Source of the DNA: Herbaspirillum sp. RTI4
Lineage (GTDB): Bacteria; Pseudomonadota; Gammaproteobacteria; Burkholderiales; Burkholderiaceae_D
Assembly: GCF_034313965.1 (NCBI RefSeq)
Contig: NZ_JAVIWQ010000002.1
Coordinates: 1,054,001 to 1,118,000 of the forward strand
Reading direction: 5' to 3'
Length of the DNA stretch: 64,000 nucleotides
Shown: positions 9,586 through 17,691 of the stretch, piece after piece
Position numbering within the stretch: the stretch's first letter is position 1
How the letters are laid out: each line of letters opens with the position of its first letter
Position numbers and translations under genes: made by a program
The notes under the pieces: model-generated
The model's input: the letters and a program-made list of their open reading frames with translations, nothing else
What the model was told of the DNA's origin: nothing
The model's database searches: none

Positions 9586-9713
9586 GGTGCTGCCGGAGAA
9601 AAACAGGTGTTGACTAGATCTCAGCTTGTAAATGCGGATCGCATTCAGGTATTGCCATGTTCGCAGGGCTGCAAGAATTCAAATCGTCACCGTACTCAAA
9701 TACGACTGCGCTT

Positions 9714-10380
9714 CTTACCCTGACCTTGCGTCGCTCGCTACGCTTACTCAGCGGTTCCGGTGTTGCCTGAGAAAAGCGGCTGTACACAGTTGTTCAGGTC
9801 GGGATACTGATCGTCTCAGACACAACCATGCTCTTCTCCGCTTGGTAAAGCCCAGCCGTCCTTAAAGTAGGGCTGGGCTTCTTACCCTGACCTTGCGTCG
9901 CTCGCTATGCTTACTCAGCGGTTCCGGTGCGGCCTGAGAAAAGCGGCTGTACACAGTTGTTCAGGCCGGGATACTGATCGTCTCAGACACAACCATGCTC
10001 TTCTCCGCTTGGTAAAGCCCAGCCGTCCTTAAAGTAGGGCTGGGCTTCTTACCTTGGCCTTGCGTCGCTCGCTACGCTTACTCAGCGGTTCCGGTGCGGC
10101 CTGAGAAAAGCGGCTGTACACAGTTGTTCAGGTCGGGATACTGATCGTCTCAGACACAACCATGCTCTTCTCCGCTTGGTAAAGCCCAGCCGTCCTTAAA
10201 GTAGGGCTGGGCTTCTTACCCTGACCTTGCGTCGCTCGCTACGCTTACTCAGCGGTTCTGGTGCGGCCTGAGAAAAGCGGCGGTACACAGTTGTTCAGGT
10301 CGGATACTGATCGTCTCAGACACAGCCATGCTCTTCTCCGCTTGGTAAAGCCCAGCCGTCCTTAAAGTAGGGCTGGGCTT
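9714..10380. repeat. Four near-identical 167-bp tandem repeats with hairpins
   Basis: Four head-to-tail units start at 9714, 9881, 10048 and 10215 (167, 167, 167 and 166 bp). They differ by only a few substitutions and one single-base deletion. Each unit starts with the right half of the upstream MITE-like element (cttaccctgaccttgcgtcg onwards). The rest is unit-specific: nested arms AAGCGG/CCGCTT and GTTGT/ACAAC, then a strong hairpin AAGCCCAGCC/GGCTGGGCTT followed by TTCTTA. A divergent relative of the unit fills 9541-9713 and a decayed end follows at 10381-10435. No start codon with a ribosome site is conserved, so the array looks non-coding. It might be a multi-copy small RNA or a purely structural repeat; I find no good promoter inside the unit. 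Confidence 0.85.
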
Positions 10381-10484
10381 CTTACCCTGACCTTGCGTCG
10401 CTCGCTATGCTTACTTGCTCTTACTTAGAGGTTCTGGCGCCGCTGGGACATCAGCGGCAGCGGGTGCCGGCTACATATCCTGCC

Positions 10485-10537
10485 GTTCGTCCTGAGTAGC
10501 CCGGAGGGCGTATCGAAGGATCCGGCGGCACGCCGGG
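10485..10537. repeat. REP-like palindromic intergenic repeat
   Basis: The stretch contains an imperfect hairpin TCCTGAGTAGCCC/GGGCGTATCGAAGGA, followed by a second hairpin CCGGCG-gca-CGCCGG. The TCCTGAG...TCGAAGGA pattern is a very common dispersed intergenic palindrome in proteobacteria. It lies just downstream of queC on the minus strand and could help end that transcript. Confidence 0.6.
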
Positions 10538-10591
10538 CGGTTCAAGGTGCTGCCATGTTCCTCCTGAGTGCACAGCGGATTCCGTGATTTT

Positions 10592-11320
10592 TTAAGCAGG
10601 GTTTCCGGCGGCAAACTGTTGGTAACCGTTGGCGCGCAAGGCGCAGGCGGGACATTCGCCGCAGCCATATCCCCAGTCATGCAAGGTCCCGCGCTCGCCA
10701 AGGTAGCAGGTGTGGGTGTCGGCGCGGATCAAGTCGATTAAGGCATCGCCGCCTAGTGTGCGTGCGAGTTCCCAACTGGCGGCTTTGTCTATCCACATGA
10801 GTGGAGTTTCCAGTCTCAGGCGGGTGGCCATGCCCAGATTGAGTGCCACTTGCAGTGCCTTGATCGTATCGTCGCGGCAATCGGGATAGCCTGAAAAATC
10901 CGTTTCGCACATGCCACCTACGAGGACATCGAGTCCGCGCCGGTAGGCAACCGTGGCCGCTACCGTCAGGAATAGCAGGTTGCGACCCGGGACGAAGGTG
11001 TTCGGCAAGCCGTTTTCCTGCATCGTGATGGCGACGTTGCTGGTCATGGCGGTGTCTGAAATGGCGGCGATCAGCGATAGGTCGATCAGGTGATCGGCAT
11101 CTAAACGTGCCGCCCAGTCCGGGTTCATGGCGCGCATTTTTTCCAGGATGGTAGGGCGTACCGTTAATTCGACGGCATGGCGCTGGCCGTAGTCGAAACC
11201 GATGGTTTCTACCCGGGGATAGCGCTCAAGAGCCCAGGCCAGGCAGGTGGTCGAATCCTGACCGCCGCTAAAGAGGACCAGTGCGCCTTGCGGCGCGGCG
11301 GCATTGTGCTTGCTTGTCAT
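10592..11320 (-). CDS. queC: 7-cyano-7-deazaguanine synthase QueC
   Basis: QueC converts 7-carboxy-7-deazaguanine to preQ0 with ATP and ammonia, a step in queuosine tRNA modification. The 242-residue protein has the PP-loop SGGQDS near residue 18 and the C-terminal zinc-binding cysteines (TCYLG, then GCGECPAC). It has the family's normal length. It is the last gene of a minus-strand run: the DUF3108 gene upstream ends 4 bp before its ATG, so the genes are co-transcribed. No other queuosine genes and no preQ1 riboswitch are visible nearby. Confidence 0.96.
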   Translation of the reverse strand: MTSKHNAAAPQGALVLFSGGQDSTTCLAWALERYPRVETIGFDYGQRHAVELTVRPTILEKMRAMNPDWAARLDADHLIDLSLIAAISDTAMTSNVAITMQENGLPNTFVPGRNLLFLTVAATVAYRRGLDVLVGGMCETDFSGYPDCRDDTIKALQVALNLGMATRLRLETPLMWIDKAASWELARTLGGDALIDLIRADTHTCYLGERGTLHDWGYGCGECPACALRANGYQQFAAGNPA

Positions 11321-11324
11321 GATG

Positions 11325-12083
11325 TCACCGTGAAATTTTGGAAATGGTTTGCAGTGATTGTTCTATGTAGTCGCCGTCGGGATCGGTAAATCGCAGTTTT
11401 ACCGGGTACCAGTCATGCCCCGGTGCCAGCCACACATCGAGTTTTTGGTCCTGATCGTCCGGTGGCGGTGCGCGGAACAGGTGTACCGTTTCGATGCGGC
11501 CCAGCGCGGTGTCGATTTTTTCGCGGCCAATTACTTTGAAGGCCCATGCCTCGGCATCTCGTTGACCGGCAACGAAGAACTGCCATTCAGAACCGGGCTT
11601 GAAGCGATTAGCGGCTGCGCGGGCAATGCCAATCAGTTGCCAGATGACGCTGGCGCGATCCTGTTCGCCGCCTATCAGAGGAAAGCTGGCGCTGCTTTGC
11701 GTGAATCCTATGGTGCGGGTGCTGCGATTGAAGGTGGTGGTGCTGGCATCTTTACGGAAACGTTTTTCGTCGAAACTGGCGGGGGCCAGACCGTAGTTGT
11801 CGATCATGCCTTTGCTGCTGGTATCGAGGATTTTGCCCAGCATGGCGGCGCGGATTTCAGTTTGCACGCTGAAGGTATTGGCCTGATGCTGCCATTTCAC
11901 GACCGCATCGCCATTGAGCGTCAAACCGCTTTGCTGCGCCGTGATGGCATAGCCGAGTTCTGCCGGTGGCGGCAGGTTGATGCTGCGTTTTGTCGCGGGA
12001 TGCGGGTCGGTCGCGGCGCTGGCCGGGATTGTTGCCAGTAGCGCGCAGCAGAGTGCGCCTAATAGGAGGTGTTTTCTGATCAT
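11325..12083 (-). CDS. DUF3108 periplasmic protein
   Basis: The protein has about 252 residues if it starts at the second in-frame ATG ([13 protein letters not shown]), which gives a clean signal peptide ending in ASA; a longer start 27 bp upstream is possible. The rest matches the DUF3108 family, whose role is unknown. Typical stretches are the YAI...[10 protein letters not shown] beginning, [13 protein letters not shown] in the middle and [17 protein letters not shown] near the end. It lies 51 bp after a second, longer DUF3108 gene and directly before queC. The two DUF3108 proteins share the central and C-terminal motifs, so they are probably an old tandem duplication. Confidence 0.85.
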   Translation of the reverse strand: MIRKHLLLGALCCALLATIPASAATDPHPATKRSINLPPPAELGYAITAQQSGLTLNGDAVVKWQHQANTFSVQTEIRAAMLGKILDTSSKGMIDNYGLAPASFDEKRFRKDASTTTFNRSTRTIGFTQSSASFPLIGGEQDRASVIWQLIGIARAAANRFKPGSEWQFFVAGQRDAEAWAFKVIGREKIDTALGRIETVHLFRAPPPDDQDQKLDVWLAPGHDWYPVKLRFTDPDGDYIEQSLQTISKISR

Positions 12084-12134
12084 CGTGTTTCTTCTTCCTG
12101 GTGTATGCATGTAAGAGAGGATGCCGGAGGGGCA

Positions 12135-13178
12135 TCAGGATTGGATGCGGGATAGGGCCATATCCACGTAATCGCCGTTCGTTTCGGTGTAGCGTATTTT
12201 GACTGGATACCATTGGCGTTGCGGCGCCAGCCAGATGTCGATGCGCTTGTCGTAGGTGCCGCCCGGCAGTCGCACCAAGTGCCAGACGGTGAGATCTGCT
12301 CCGTCCAGTCGCATGGTTTCTTCGCCCAGCGTTTCAATGTGCCAAACGTCGCCGTCCCGTACGCCTGCAACGAAAAAATCAAACTGCGCGCCCGGTGCGA
12401 AGCGGCTGCTGTCGCCGTGCCCAAGACTAGCTAATTGCCAGAGGATACTGGCGCGATCCTGTTCGCCTCCAGTGAGAGGGTGTTCGGGATCGGCGCCGGA
12501 GAAACTGATGACGTTGCGGTCGCGGCGGAATACGGTTTCGGTAGGCGGTTTTCCACGCCGTTTTTCGGAATAGAGTTCCGGTGCCAGTCCGGCCGTGTTG
12601 ACGACGCCTTCGCTACTGAAATTGAGCAGGGTAAAAAAAAGAATGCTGGCTTGACCCTGGATCGAATACCGTTTGCCGTCGGTGTTCCAGCGTATGGCAG
12701 CGCCGCTGTAATAAGTTTGTCCCTCGCGCAAGGCCTGAACATCATAAAACAGTTCTGCCGACGGCGGAGGAGAGGCCGGTTGTTGTGCATCGACAGTGGC
12801 GTCCGGCGCTGTCGGAGCCGGTGCTGCTTCTGCGCCGTTGTTCGCGCCATTGGCTGTGCCAGTGGCGTTGTCGCTGCCTTCTATTGCTGGCGCTGGAGAG
12901 GGGGGCGGCAGGGCCCGTGGTGTGGCTTTGGCGCGTGCCTGCGGCGCTGGGGTGGGCGGCTTCGGGCGCGGCGGTGGACTCAATGGTGGTGGGGGGAGCA
13001 ATTCGACCTTGATTTCGCTAGGCAGGGAAATGGCCGGAGCGGGTTCTTGCAGCTGGCGGTTGCCCCAGCGTAGCAGTTGCAGATGCAGCAGCACGCTCAG
13101 CATGAGTATGGCCAGCGCGCTGGCGCGTCTTGGCCATTGACTTGGGCGCATCGGGTGGGAGGAGGGTCCTTTACTCAT
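12135..13178 (-). CDS. DUF3108 protein with TonB-like N-terminus
   Basis: This 347-residue protein has a single N-terminal membrane helix (about 17-33) with no cleavage site. A proline-rich periplasmic spacer follows (about 48-92, ELLPPPPLSPPPRPKPPTP), like that of TonB. The C-terminal DUF3108 domain (about 140-347) contains [13 protein letters not shown] and DIWLAPQRQWYPVKIRY. The design suggests a membrane-anchored protein reaching across the periplasm. The biochemical role of DUF3108 is not known to me. It is the first gene of the three-gene minus-strand run that ends with queC, and it is divergent from the binding-protein gene at 13299 across 120 bp. Confidence 0.85.
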   Translation of the reverse strand: MSKGPSSHPMRPSQWPRRASALAILMLSVLLHLQLLRWGNRQLQEPAPAISLPSEIKVELLPPPPLSPPPRPKPPTPAPQARAKATPRALPPPSPAPAIEGSDNATGTANGANNGAEAAPAPTAPDATVDAQQPASPPPSAELFYDVQALREGQTYYSGAAIRWNTDGKRYSIQGQASILFFTLLNFSSEGVVNTAGLAPELYSEKRRGKPPTETVFRRDRNVISFSGADPEHPLTGGEQDRASILWQLASLGHGDSSRFAPGAQFDFFVAGVRDGDVWHIETLGEETMRLDGADLTVWHLVRLPGGTYDKRIDIWLAPQRQWYPVKIRYTETNGDYVDMALSRIQS

Positions 13179-13298
13179 CCCCGGAGTGTAAACCTATCTA
13201 TAGGAACGAGCCCGGCAAACCACGTACAATGCGTGGCCCTCGACGCGGCAGGATTGCTCTGCGTTACGGGTTGACCGCCATGTGAAAGGACGAACCCC

Positions 13299-14597
13299 AT
13301 GTCAGGATTTTCTTTGTCTCGGTATGCCGGGGCAGTATTGCTAATGTGCGGGAGTTTGCTGGGGAGCGCGACAGTGCGCGCGGCCAGCCCTCTCGCACCG
13401 ATTGAAATCGGCATGATAGAGGGCCTTTCCGGCCCGTTTGCCAATGCCGGCGACGCCGTGGTGCGCAACGTCCGCTTTGCCATTGAGAAGGTGAATGCGC
13501 GTGGCGGAGTCAAACTGCCGGATGGCAGACATCCCTTGGCGCTGGTGCTGTTCGATAACCAGCTGGCGGTTGAAGAAAGCCTGATGCAGCTGCGGCGCTT
13601 GAACGAGCGGCATATCCCCTTTGTCATCGAGGGCAATAGCTCGGCGGTTGCTGCGGCCCTGATCGATGCGGTGGGTAAGAATAATCAGCGTAATCCGCAA
13701 CAACGGATGCTATTTTTGAATTACTCGGCAGTCGATCCGGCGCTGACGAATGAAAAATGCAGTTTCTGGCATTTTCGTTTTGATGCCAATGCGGACATGC
13801 GCATGCAGGCGTTGACCGAGGTGATCAAGGGCGATACGCACGCCAAACGGGTGTATCTGATAGGGCAGGATTACAGTTTCGGGCAGCAGGTGGCGCGGGC
13901 GGCGCGTGCGCAACTGGCCGCTAAACGACCCGATATTCAGATCGTCGGCGAAGAATTGCATCCCATCGGGAAGATCAAGGATTTTGCGCCATATATCGCC
14001 AAAATCAGAAACAGTGGTGCTGACACGGTCATTACCGGCAACTGGGGTAATGATCTGACCTTGCTGGTCAAGGCGGCCAGTGCCGCCGGTTTTCGCGCCA
14101 AATTTTATACGTTCTACGGCAACGGGCTGGGTGCGCCGGCGGCCATTGGTGACGCCGGTGTTGGCAGCGTGCGGGCAGTGGCCGAGTGGCATCCGAATGC
14201 CGGCGATGGCACGCCGGATTCGCCCAGCGACCAGTTTTACCGCCAATTCCGCCAGCGTTACCCCAAGGCAGCCGACGATTATGTGCACATGCGCATGTAT
14301 GTGATGATCGATATGTTGGCGGCGGCAATCGAAAAGGCGCAGAGTACCGAAGCGCTGGCGGTTGCCAAAGCGCTGGAAGGGGCGCATTATCAAAACGCTT
14401 TTCATGCAGCAACGATGCGGGCGGAAGACCATCAATTAATACAACCGCTTTATGTGTCGATCATGCAGAAACTGTCGGACGGTGGGATCCGTTTCGATAA
14501 CGAGGGTAGCGGCTACGGGTTCAAGACGGAACTTTACCTGTCGGCGGCGCAAACTGCCTTGCCTGCCACTTGCCGCATGCAGCGCCCGGTCCGATAG
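13299..14597 (+). CDS. ABC substrate-binding protein, branched-chain amino acid type
   Basis: The 432-residue protein has a signal peptide (cleavage probably after VRA, about residue 28) and the two-lobed Peripla_BP_6/LivJ-like fold. It opens with PIEIGMIEGLSGPFANAGD and later has KRVYLIGQDYSFGQ and GADTVITGNWGNDL. Such proteins bind amino acids, amides or aromatic acids and hand them to a Liv-type ABC importer. No permease or ATPase genes lie nearby, so it is an orphan that must work with a transporter elsewhere or act as a sensor. The ATG is preceded by a GAAAGGACGA ribosome site. Confidence 0.88.
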   Translation: MSGFSLSRYAGAVLLMCGSLLGSATVRAASPLAPIEIGMIEGLSGPFANAGDAVVRNVRFAIEKVNARGGVKLPDGRHPLALVLFDNQLAVEESLMQLRRLNERHIPFVIEGNSSAVAAALIDAVGKNNQRNPQQRMLFLNYSAVDPALTNEKCSFWHFRFDANADMRMQALTEVIKGDTHAKRVYLIGQDYSFGQQVARAARAQLAAKRPDIQIVGEELHPIGKIKDFAPYIAKIRNSGADTVITGNWGNDLTLLVKAASAAGFRAKFYTFYGNGLGAPAAIGDAGVGSVRAVAEWHPNAGDGTPDSPSDQFYRQFRQRYPKAADDYVHMRMYVMIDMLAAAIEKAQSTEALAVAKALEGAHYQNAFHAATMRAEDHQLIQPLYVSIMQKLSDGGIRFDNEGSGYGFKTELYLSAAQTALPATCRMQRPVR

Positions 14598-14677
14598 AGG
14601 CTCATAGAAATAAAGACAGAAGACAGCGCCTTAAGCACGACTGGCGTATTGCCCATTTGCCACACTAGGAGATCAAC

Positions 14678-15331
14678 ATGTTCAAGCCTGACCAGATGCC
14701 CGGCACCGGATCAATGGCCGATTCCTTTGAGTTCATTAAAAAAATGTGGGGCGGCTCCAGTATGCCGGGTGCCACCGTACCGAATTTGTCGGTCGAGGAG
14801 CTTAATAAGAAAATCACCGATCTGAAGGCGGTCGAGTCCTGGCTTGAGCTGAATATGAACATGTTACGCGGCACCATACAGACGCTGGAGGTGCAAAGCG
14901 CGACGATCGCCACGTTGCAGTCGATGGGGTCCATGTTTGGCGCGCACGCGGCGGCGGCATCGCCTGCGACTCCGCCAACAGCCTCGGGCTTCGGTTTTCC
15001 TGCCTGGCCTCCTGCACCAGCGGCTGGCGCATCCGCCAAGCCATCCGCCGCTGCGCCGCCGGTCCCCGAGCCGGCCCCTGCTGCTGCCCCGGAACCGGTA
15101 GCAGATACCGAGGCATCCGCCGCGCCACTAGCCAATCCGAACGCATGGTGGAATCTGTTGCAAGACCAGTTCAAGCAAGCGGTAGGTAATGCATTGCAGC
15201 CACAGGCTGAGGCACCAGTCGCTGCCAAGGCAAAAAAACCGGCCGCGCCGCGTGCTGCCCCGAAGAAAGCAGCGCCGCGCGCGACCAAGCCCGCCAGTGC
15301 GGTTGTTAAGCCAAAAGTCAGGCGCACTTAA
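14678..15331 (+). CDS. phaM: PhaM-like polyhydroxyalkanoate granule regulator
   Basis: The 217-residue protein matches PhaM, which in Ralstonia binds PHA granules, activates PHA synthase and tethers granules to DNA. The N-terminal region carries the family signature (FEFIKKMWG, then LSVEELNKKITDLKAVESWLELN). An Ala/Pro-rich linker follows (about 85-150), then a conserved NAWWNLLQDQFKQAV segment. The tail is strongly basic and Lys/Ala/Pro-rich (about 180-217), suited to nucleoid binding. An AGGAG site sits 7 bp before the ATG. No PHA biosynthesis genes are adjacent. Confidence 0.85.
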   Translation: MFKPDQMPGTGSMADSFEFIKKMWGGSSMPGATVPNLSVEELNKKITDLKAVESWLELNMNMLRGTIQTLEVQSATIATLQSMGSMFGAHAAAASPATPPTASGFGFPAWPPAPAAGASAKPSAAAPPVPEPAPAAAPEPVADTEASAAPLANPNAWWNLLQDQFKQAVGNALQPQAEAPVAAKAKKPAAPRAAPKKAAPRATKPASAVVKPKVRRT

Positions 15332-15487
15332 AGCAGGATAGGGTCTTGATACTGCTAGTTGGCGACGTATTGAGGGCTCAGTGCTATATATACTGAGTGT
15401 CATATAGGCGAAATGATTTCGGTTTATTATGAGCATCTAGAATTATTGGTAAAATCTAATCGTTTATTCACAATTGCAGGGGCGTCA

Positions 15488-16366
15488 ATGCTGTACCCAG
15501 AACTGTTTAAATCGCTTGAACAAGTACGATGGAACATGGAAACGGACATCCCGTGGGATAAGTTCGACCCTACGCTGCTGACCGATGAGCAGGCGCAAAC
15601 CATTCGTATGAACGCTATTACTGAATGGTCGGCCTTGCCGGCAACGGAAATGTTTTTGCGCGATAACCGGGATGACAGTGATTTCAGTGCGTTCATGTCG
15701 GTCTGGTTTTTCGAAGAGCAAAAGCATTCTCTGGTGCTGATGGAATATCTGCGCCGCTTCCGTCCTGAACTCGTGCCGACCGAAGAAGAATTGCACAATG
15801 TGCGCTTTGAATTCGATCCTGCGCCGCAGCTGGAAACACTGATGATGCATTTCTGCGGCGAGATCCGTCTGAATCACTGGTACCGCTGTGCTTCGGAATG
15901 GCATTCAGAGCCCGTGATCAAGCAGATTTACAAAATTATCAGCCAGGACGAAGCCCGTCACGGCGGTGCTTACTTGCGCTATATGAAAAAAGCACTGGGT
16001 GAAGTCGGTGACACTGCACGGGCTGCCTTTGCCAAAATCGGTGTATTGATGGCGTCGGCGCGGCGTACTGAAAAACCTTTGCATCCTACGAACCTGCACG
16101 TCAATCAGGCGCTGTTTCCGAACGACACGGTTCAAAGCCGTTTGCCTGATCCAGAGTGGCTGGAACACTGGCTTGATACGCAAATCAAATTCGACGGCGT
16201 GTGGGAAAAGAAAGTGGTCGACCGTATTTTGCACAACATGTCCTTGCTGTTTGAGCGCACGTTTACTACGGTGCAGGAGCTCAACCGTTTCCGCAAGGAA
16301 GTGGTGGGTCGCATGGCGGAGGTTGCCGCGTCCTCGGCAGAGCCAGTGGTCCCGGCGGCGATTTAA
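15488..16366 (+). CDS. Ferritin-like di-iron protein, acyl-ACP desaturase-related
   Basis: About 292 residues are read from the ATG at 15488, which has an AGGGG site 8 bp upstream; a longer in-frame start at 15413 lacks one. The helical protein carries paired di-iron carboxylate motifs, EEQKH near residue 80 and DEARH near residue 160. Further acidic residues lie in ITEWSALPATE and HFCGEIRLNHWYR. These fit the ferritin-like superfamily that includes type 2 acyl-ACP desaturases and related oxygenases. The exact substrate is not visible. A strong terminator follows. Confidence 0.75.
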   Translation: MLYPELFKSLEQVRWNMETDIPWDKFDPTLLTDEQAQTIRMNAITEWSALPATEMFLRDNRDDSDFSAFMSVWFFEEQKHSLVLMEYLRRFRPELVPTEEELHNVRFEFDPAPQLETLMMHFCGEIRLNHWYRCASEWHSEPVIKQIYKIISQDEARHGGAYLRYMKKALGEVGDTARAAFAKIGVLMASARRTEKPLHPTNLHVNQALFPNDTVQSRLPDPEWLEHWLDTQIKFDGVWEKKVVDRILHNMSLLFERTFTTVQELNRFRKEVVGRMAEVAASSAEPVVPAAI

Positions 16367-16437
16367 GTCCGTACAAATCAGCTGTGCCGGATGTCTTTTG
16401 ACCGATGGCGTGGCTTACTGCTCTTATCAAAACCAAG

Positions 16438-16462
16438 GCCGCAATGATTTGCGGCTTTTTTT
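16438..16462 (+). terminator. Intrinsic terminator just before rfaE2
   Basis: The hairpin GCCGC-aatgattt-GCGGC is followed by seven T. It ends the transcript from the ferritin-like gene. The T-run stops only 13 bp before the rfaE2 start codon, so read-through or a promoter inside this short space must supply rfaE2. Confidence 0.8.
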
Positions 16463-16475
16463 ATCGGACTCCAGA

Positions 16476-16955
16476 ATGGCTGATTTCGAAGCAAAAATTT
16501 GTACGCGGGCGGAACTGCAGGCACGTATCGCAGCTTTGCCGCAGCCGGTTGTTCTGACCAATGGCGTATTCGACATCCTTCATCGCGGTCACGTCAGTTA
16601 TCTGGCGCAGGCGCGTGCGCAAGGCGCTGCGCTGGTCGTGGCAGTCAATACCAATGCGTCGGTGCAGCGACTGGGTAAGGGGGCGGACCGTCCGCTCAAT
16701 AATTGCGAAGATCGGATGGCGGTGGTGGCGGCGCTGGAGTCAGTCAGTCTGGTCGTGCCTTTTGAAGAAGACACTGCGCTGGAAGTGGTGGAGCAGGCGC
16801 GACCAGCAATCTACGTTAAAGGCGGCGATTACGACATGGCGACGATTCCCGAGGGGCAGGCTGTGACTGCATATGGCGGTCGCGCGATTGCCATTGCTTT
16901 CGAGCATGATCGCTCGACCAGCCAATTGCTGGCAAAGGTCAGACAAACAAGCTAA
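16476..16955 (+). CDS. rfaE2: D-glycero-beta-D-manno-heptose 1-phosphate adenylyltransferase
   Basis: The enzyme transfers AMP from ATP to heptose 1-phosphate, giving ADP-heptose for the LPS inner core. The 159-residue protein is the stand-alone nucleotidyltransferase domain. It has the GVFDILHRGHVSYL signature with the HxGH motif, an RMAVVAALESV segment (the family's usual RxxVLAAL) and the STSQLLAKV end in place of the usual STT. The kinase half (RfaE1) is not fused and must be encoded elsewhere. The ATG has no strong Shine-Dalgarno site and lies directly after a terminator hairpin, an unusual setting. It converges with the copper chaperone gene. Confidence 0.93.
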   Translation: MADFEAKICTRAELQARIAALPQPVVLTNGVFDILHRGHVSYLAQARAQGAALVVAVNTNASVQRLGKGADRPLNNCEDRMAVVAALESVSLVVPFEEDTALEVVEQARPAIYVKGGDYDMATIPEGQAVTAYGGRAIAIAFEHDRSTSQLLAKVRQTS

Positions 16956-17135
16956 AAATTTTTGACCAACTACAGTGAGTTAGCTGCGCTCAGTGCGTAA
17001 ATCTCGGCTGTATTTTAGTGCGGTGAGGGCGCAGTCCTGAGAGTGCTTTGCACGCGAGATTTATCAGAGGTTCTGTGGTTTTTTGCGAGTCCAATTCGCG
17101 CCGTATTGGCGTATTGGTCTGTAGATTGCGCTGTT

Positions 17136-17165
17136 CCGGTGACGTGTAAGAAATACGGTCACCGG
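17136..17165. other. Hairpin between rfaE2 and the copper chaperone gene
   Basis: An 8-bp inverted repeat (CCGGTGAC/GTCACCGG) with a 14-base loop lies in the 231-bp convergent gap. There is no T-run on either strand, so it is at best a weak terminator. A second inverted repeat (AAATCTCG near 17000, CGAGATTT near 17055) also lies in this gap. Confidence 0.4.
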
Positions 17166-17186
17166 ATTGCCTGCATAACTGAATGT

Positions 17187-17669
17187 TTAATGCTTTGACA
17201 TGTCCATGGTGTGGGTGCCGGCTTTCATTTCTTCCACCTGAACAGATACTTCCAACTTGCCTGCTTTTTCGAACGTCAATGTCAGCGGAATTTTATCTCC
17301 CGCTTTCAGCTGCTGTTTCAATCCGATCATCATGATGTGATAGCCATTGCCCGGGCGCATGGTAATTTTTTCTGACGGTTTGATGTCGATCACGCCGACT
17401 TCACGCATTTTCATCACATCGCCTTCCATCGACATCGTATGAATTTCCGTTGACCGTGCCGCCGGCGATGCAACTGCAATCAGTTTGTCGCCGGACTTCC
17501 CTTGATTGGAAATTTCCAGATAGGCCCCTCCTGCAGGTTGACCGGGTGCGGTAGCGCGCGCGTAAGGATGATCAATGCGCAGGTCACCTAGCTGGTATTC
17601 GTGGGCGAGGGCGACGTTAGAAAAACTGGCGGCAACGATCACGCCAAACAGCAAAGTACTAATCTTCAT
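17187..17669 (-). CDS. PCu(A)C periplasmic copper chaperone
   Basis: The 160-residue protein delivers Cu(I) to the CuA site or SCO proteins of cytochrome oxidase in related bacteria. It has a signal peptide ending in ALA, followed by the PCu(A)C fold. The copper ligand motif is present: HTM, then a methionine, then the distal HIM (EIHTMSMEGDVMKM and YHIMMIGL). The His/Met tail (HTMDMSKH) adds possible ligands. The gene has an AAGGA ribosome site but its upstream DNA is interrupted 22 bp away by an ISL3 element, so its original promoter or operon link is broken. It probably supports the aa3 oxidase encoded about 9 kb away. Confidence 0.93.
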   Translation of the reverse strand: MKISTLLFGVIVAASFSNVALAHEYQLGDLRIDHPYARATAPGQPAGGAYLEISNQGKSGDKLIAVASPAARSTEIHTMSMEGDVMKMREVGVIDIKPSEKITMRPGNGYHIMMIGLKQQLKAGDKIPLTLTFEKAGKLEVSVQVEEMKAGTHTMDMSKH

Positions 17670-17691
17670 GAAAATTCCTTGTTAGATAATT

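Noticed and set aside
9714..10380. CRISPR array
   Set aside because: The 167-bp units are contiguous with no unique spacers, unlike CRISPR repeats of 24-48 bp, and no cas genes are near.
13179..13298. preQ1 or other riboswitch controlling the queC operon
   Set aside because: The leader of the first DUF3108 gene is short and shows none of the conserved preQ1 core features.
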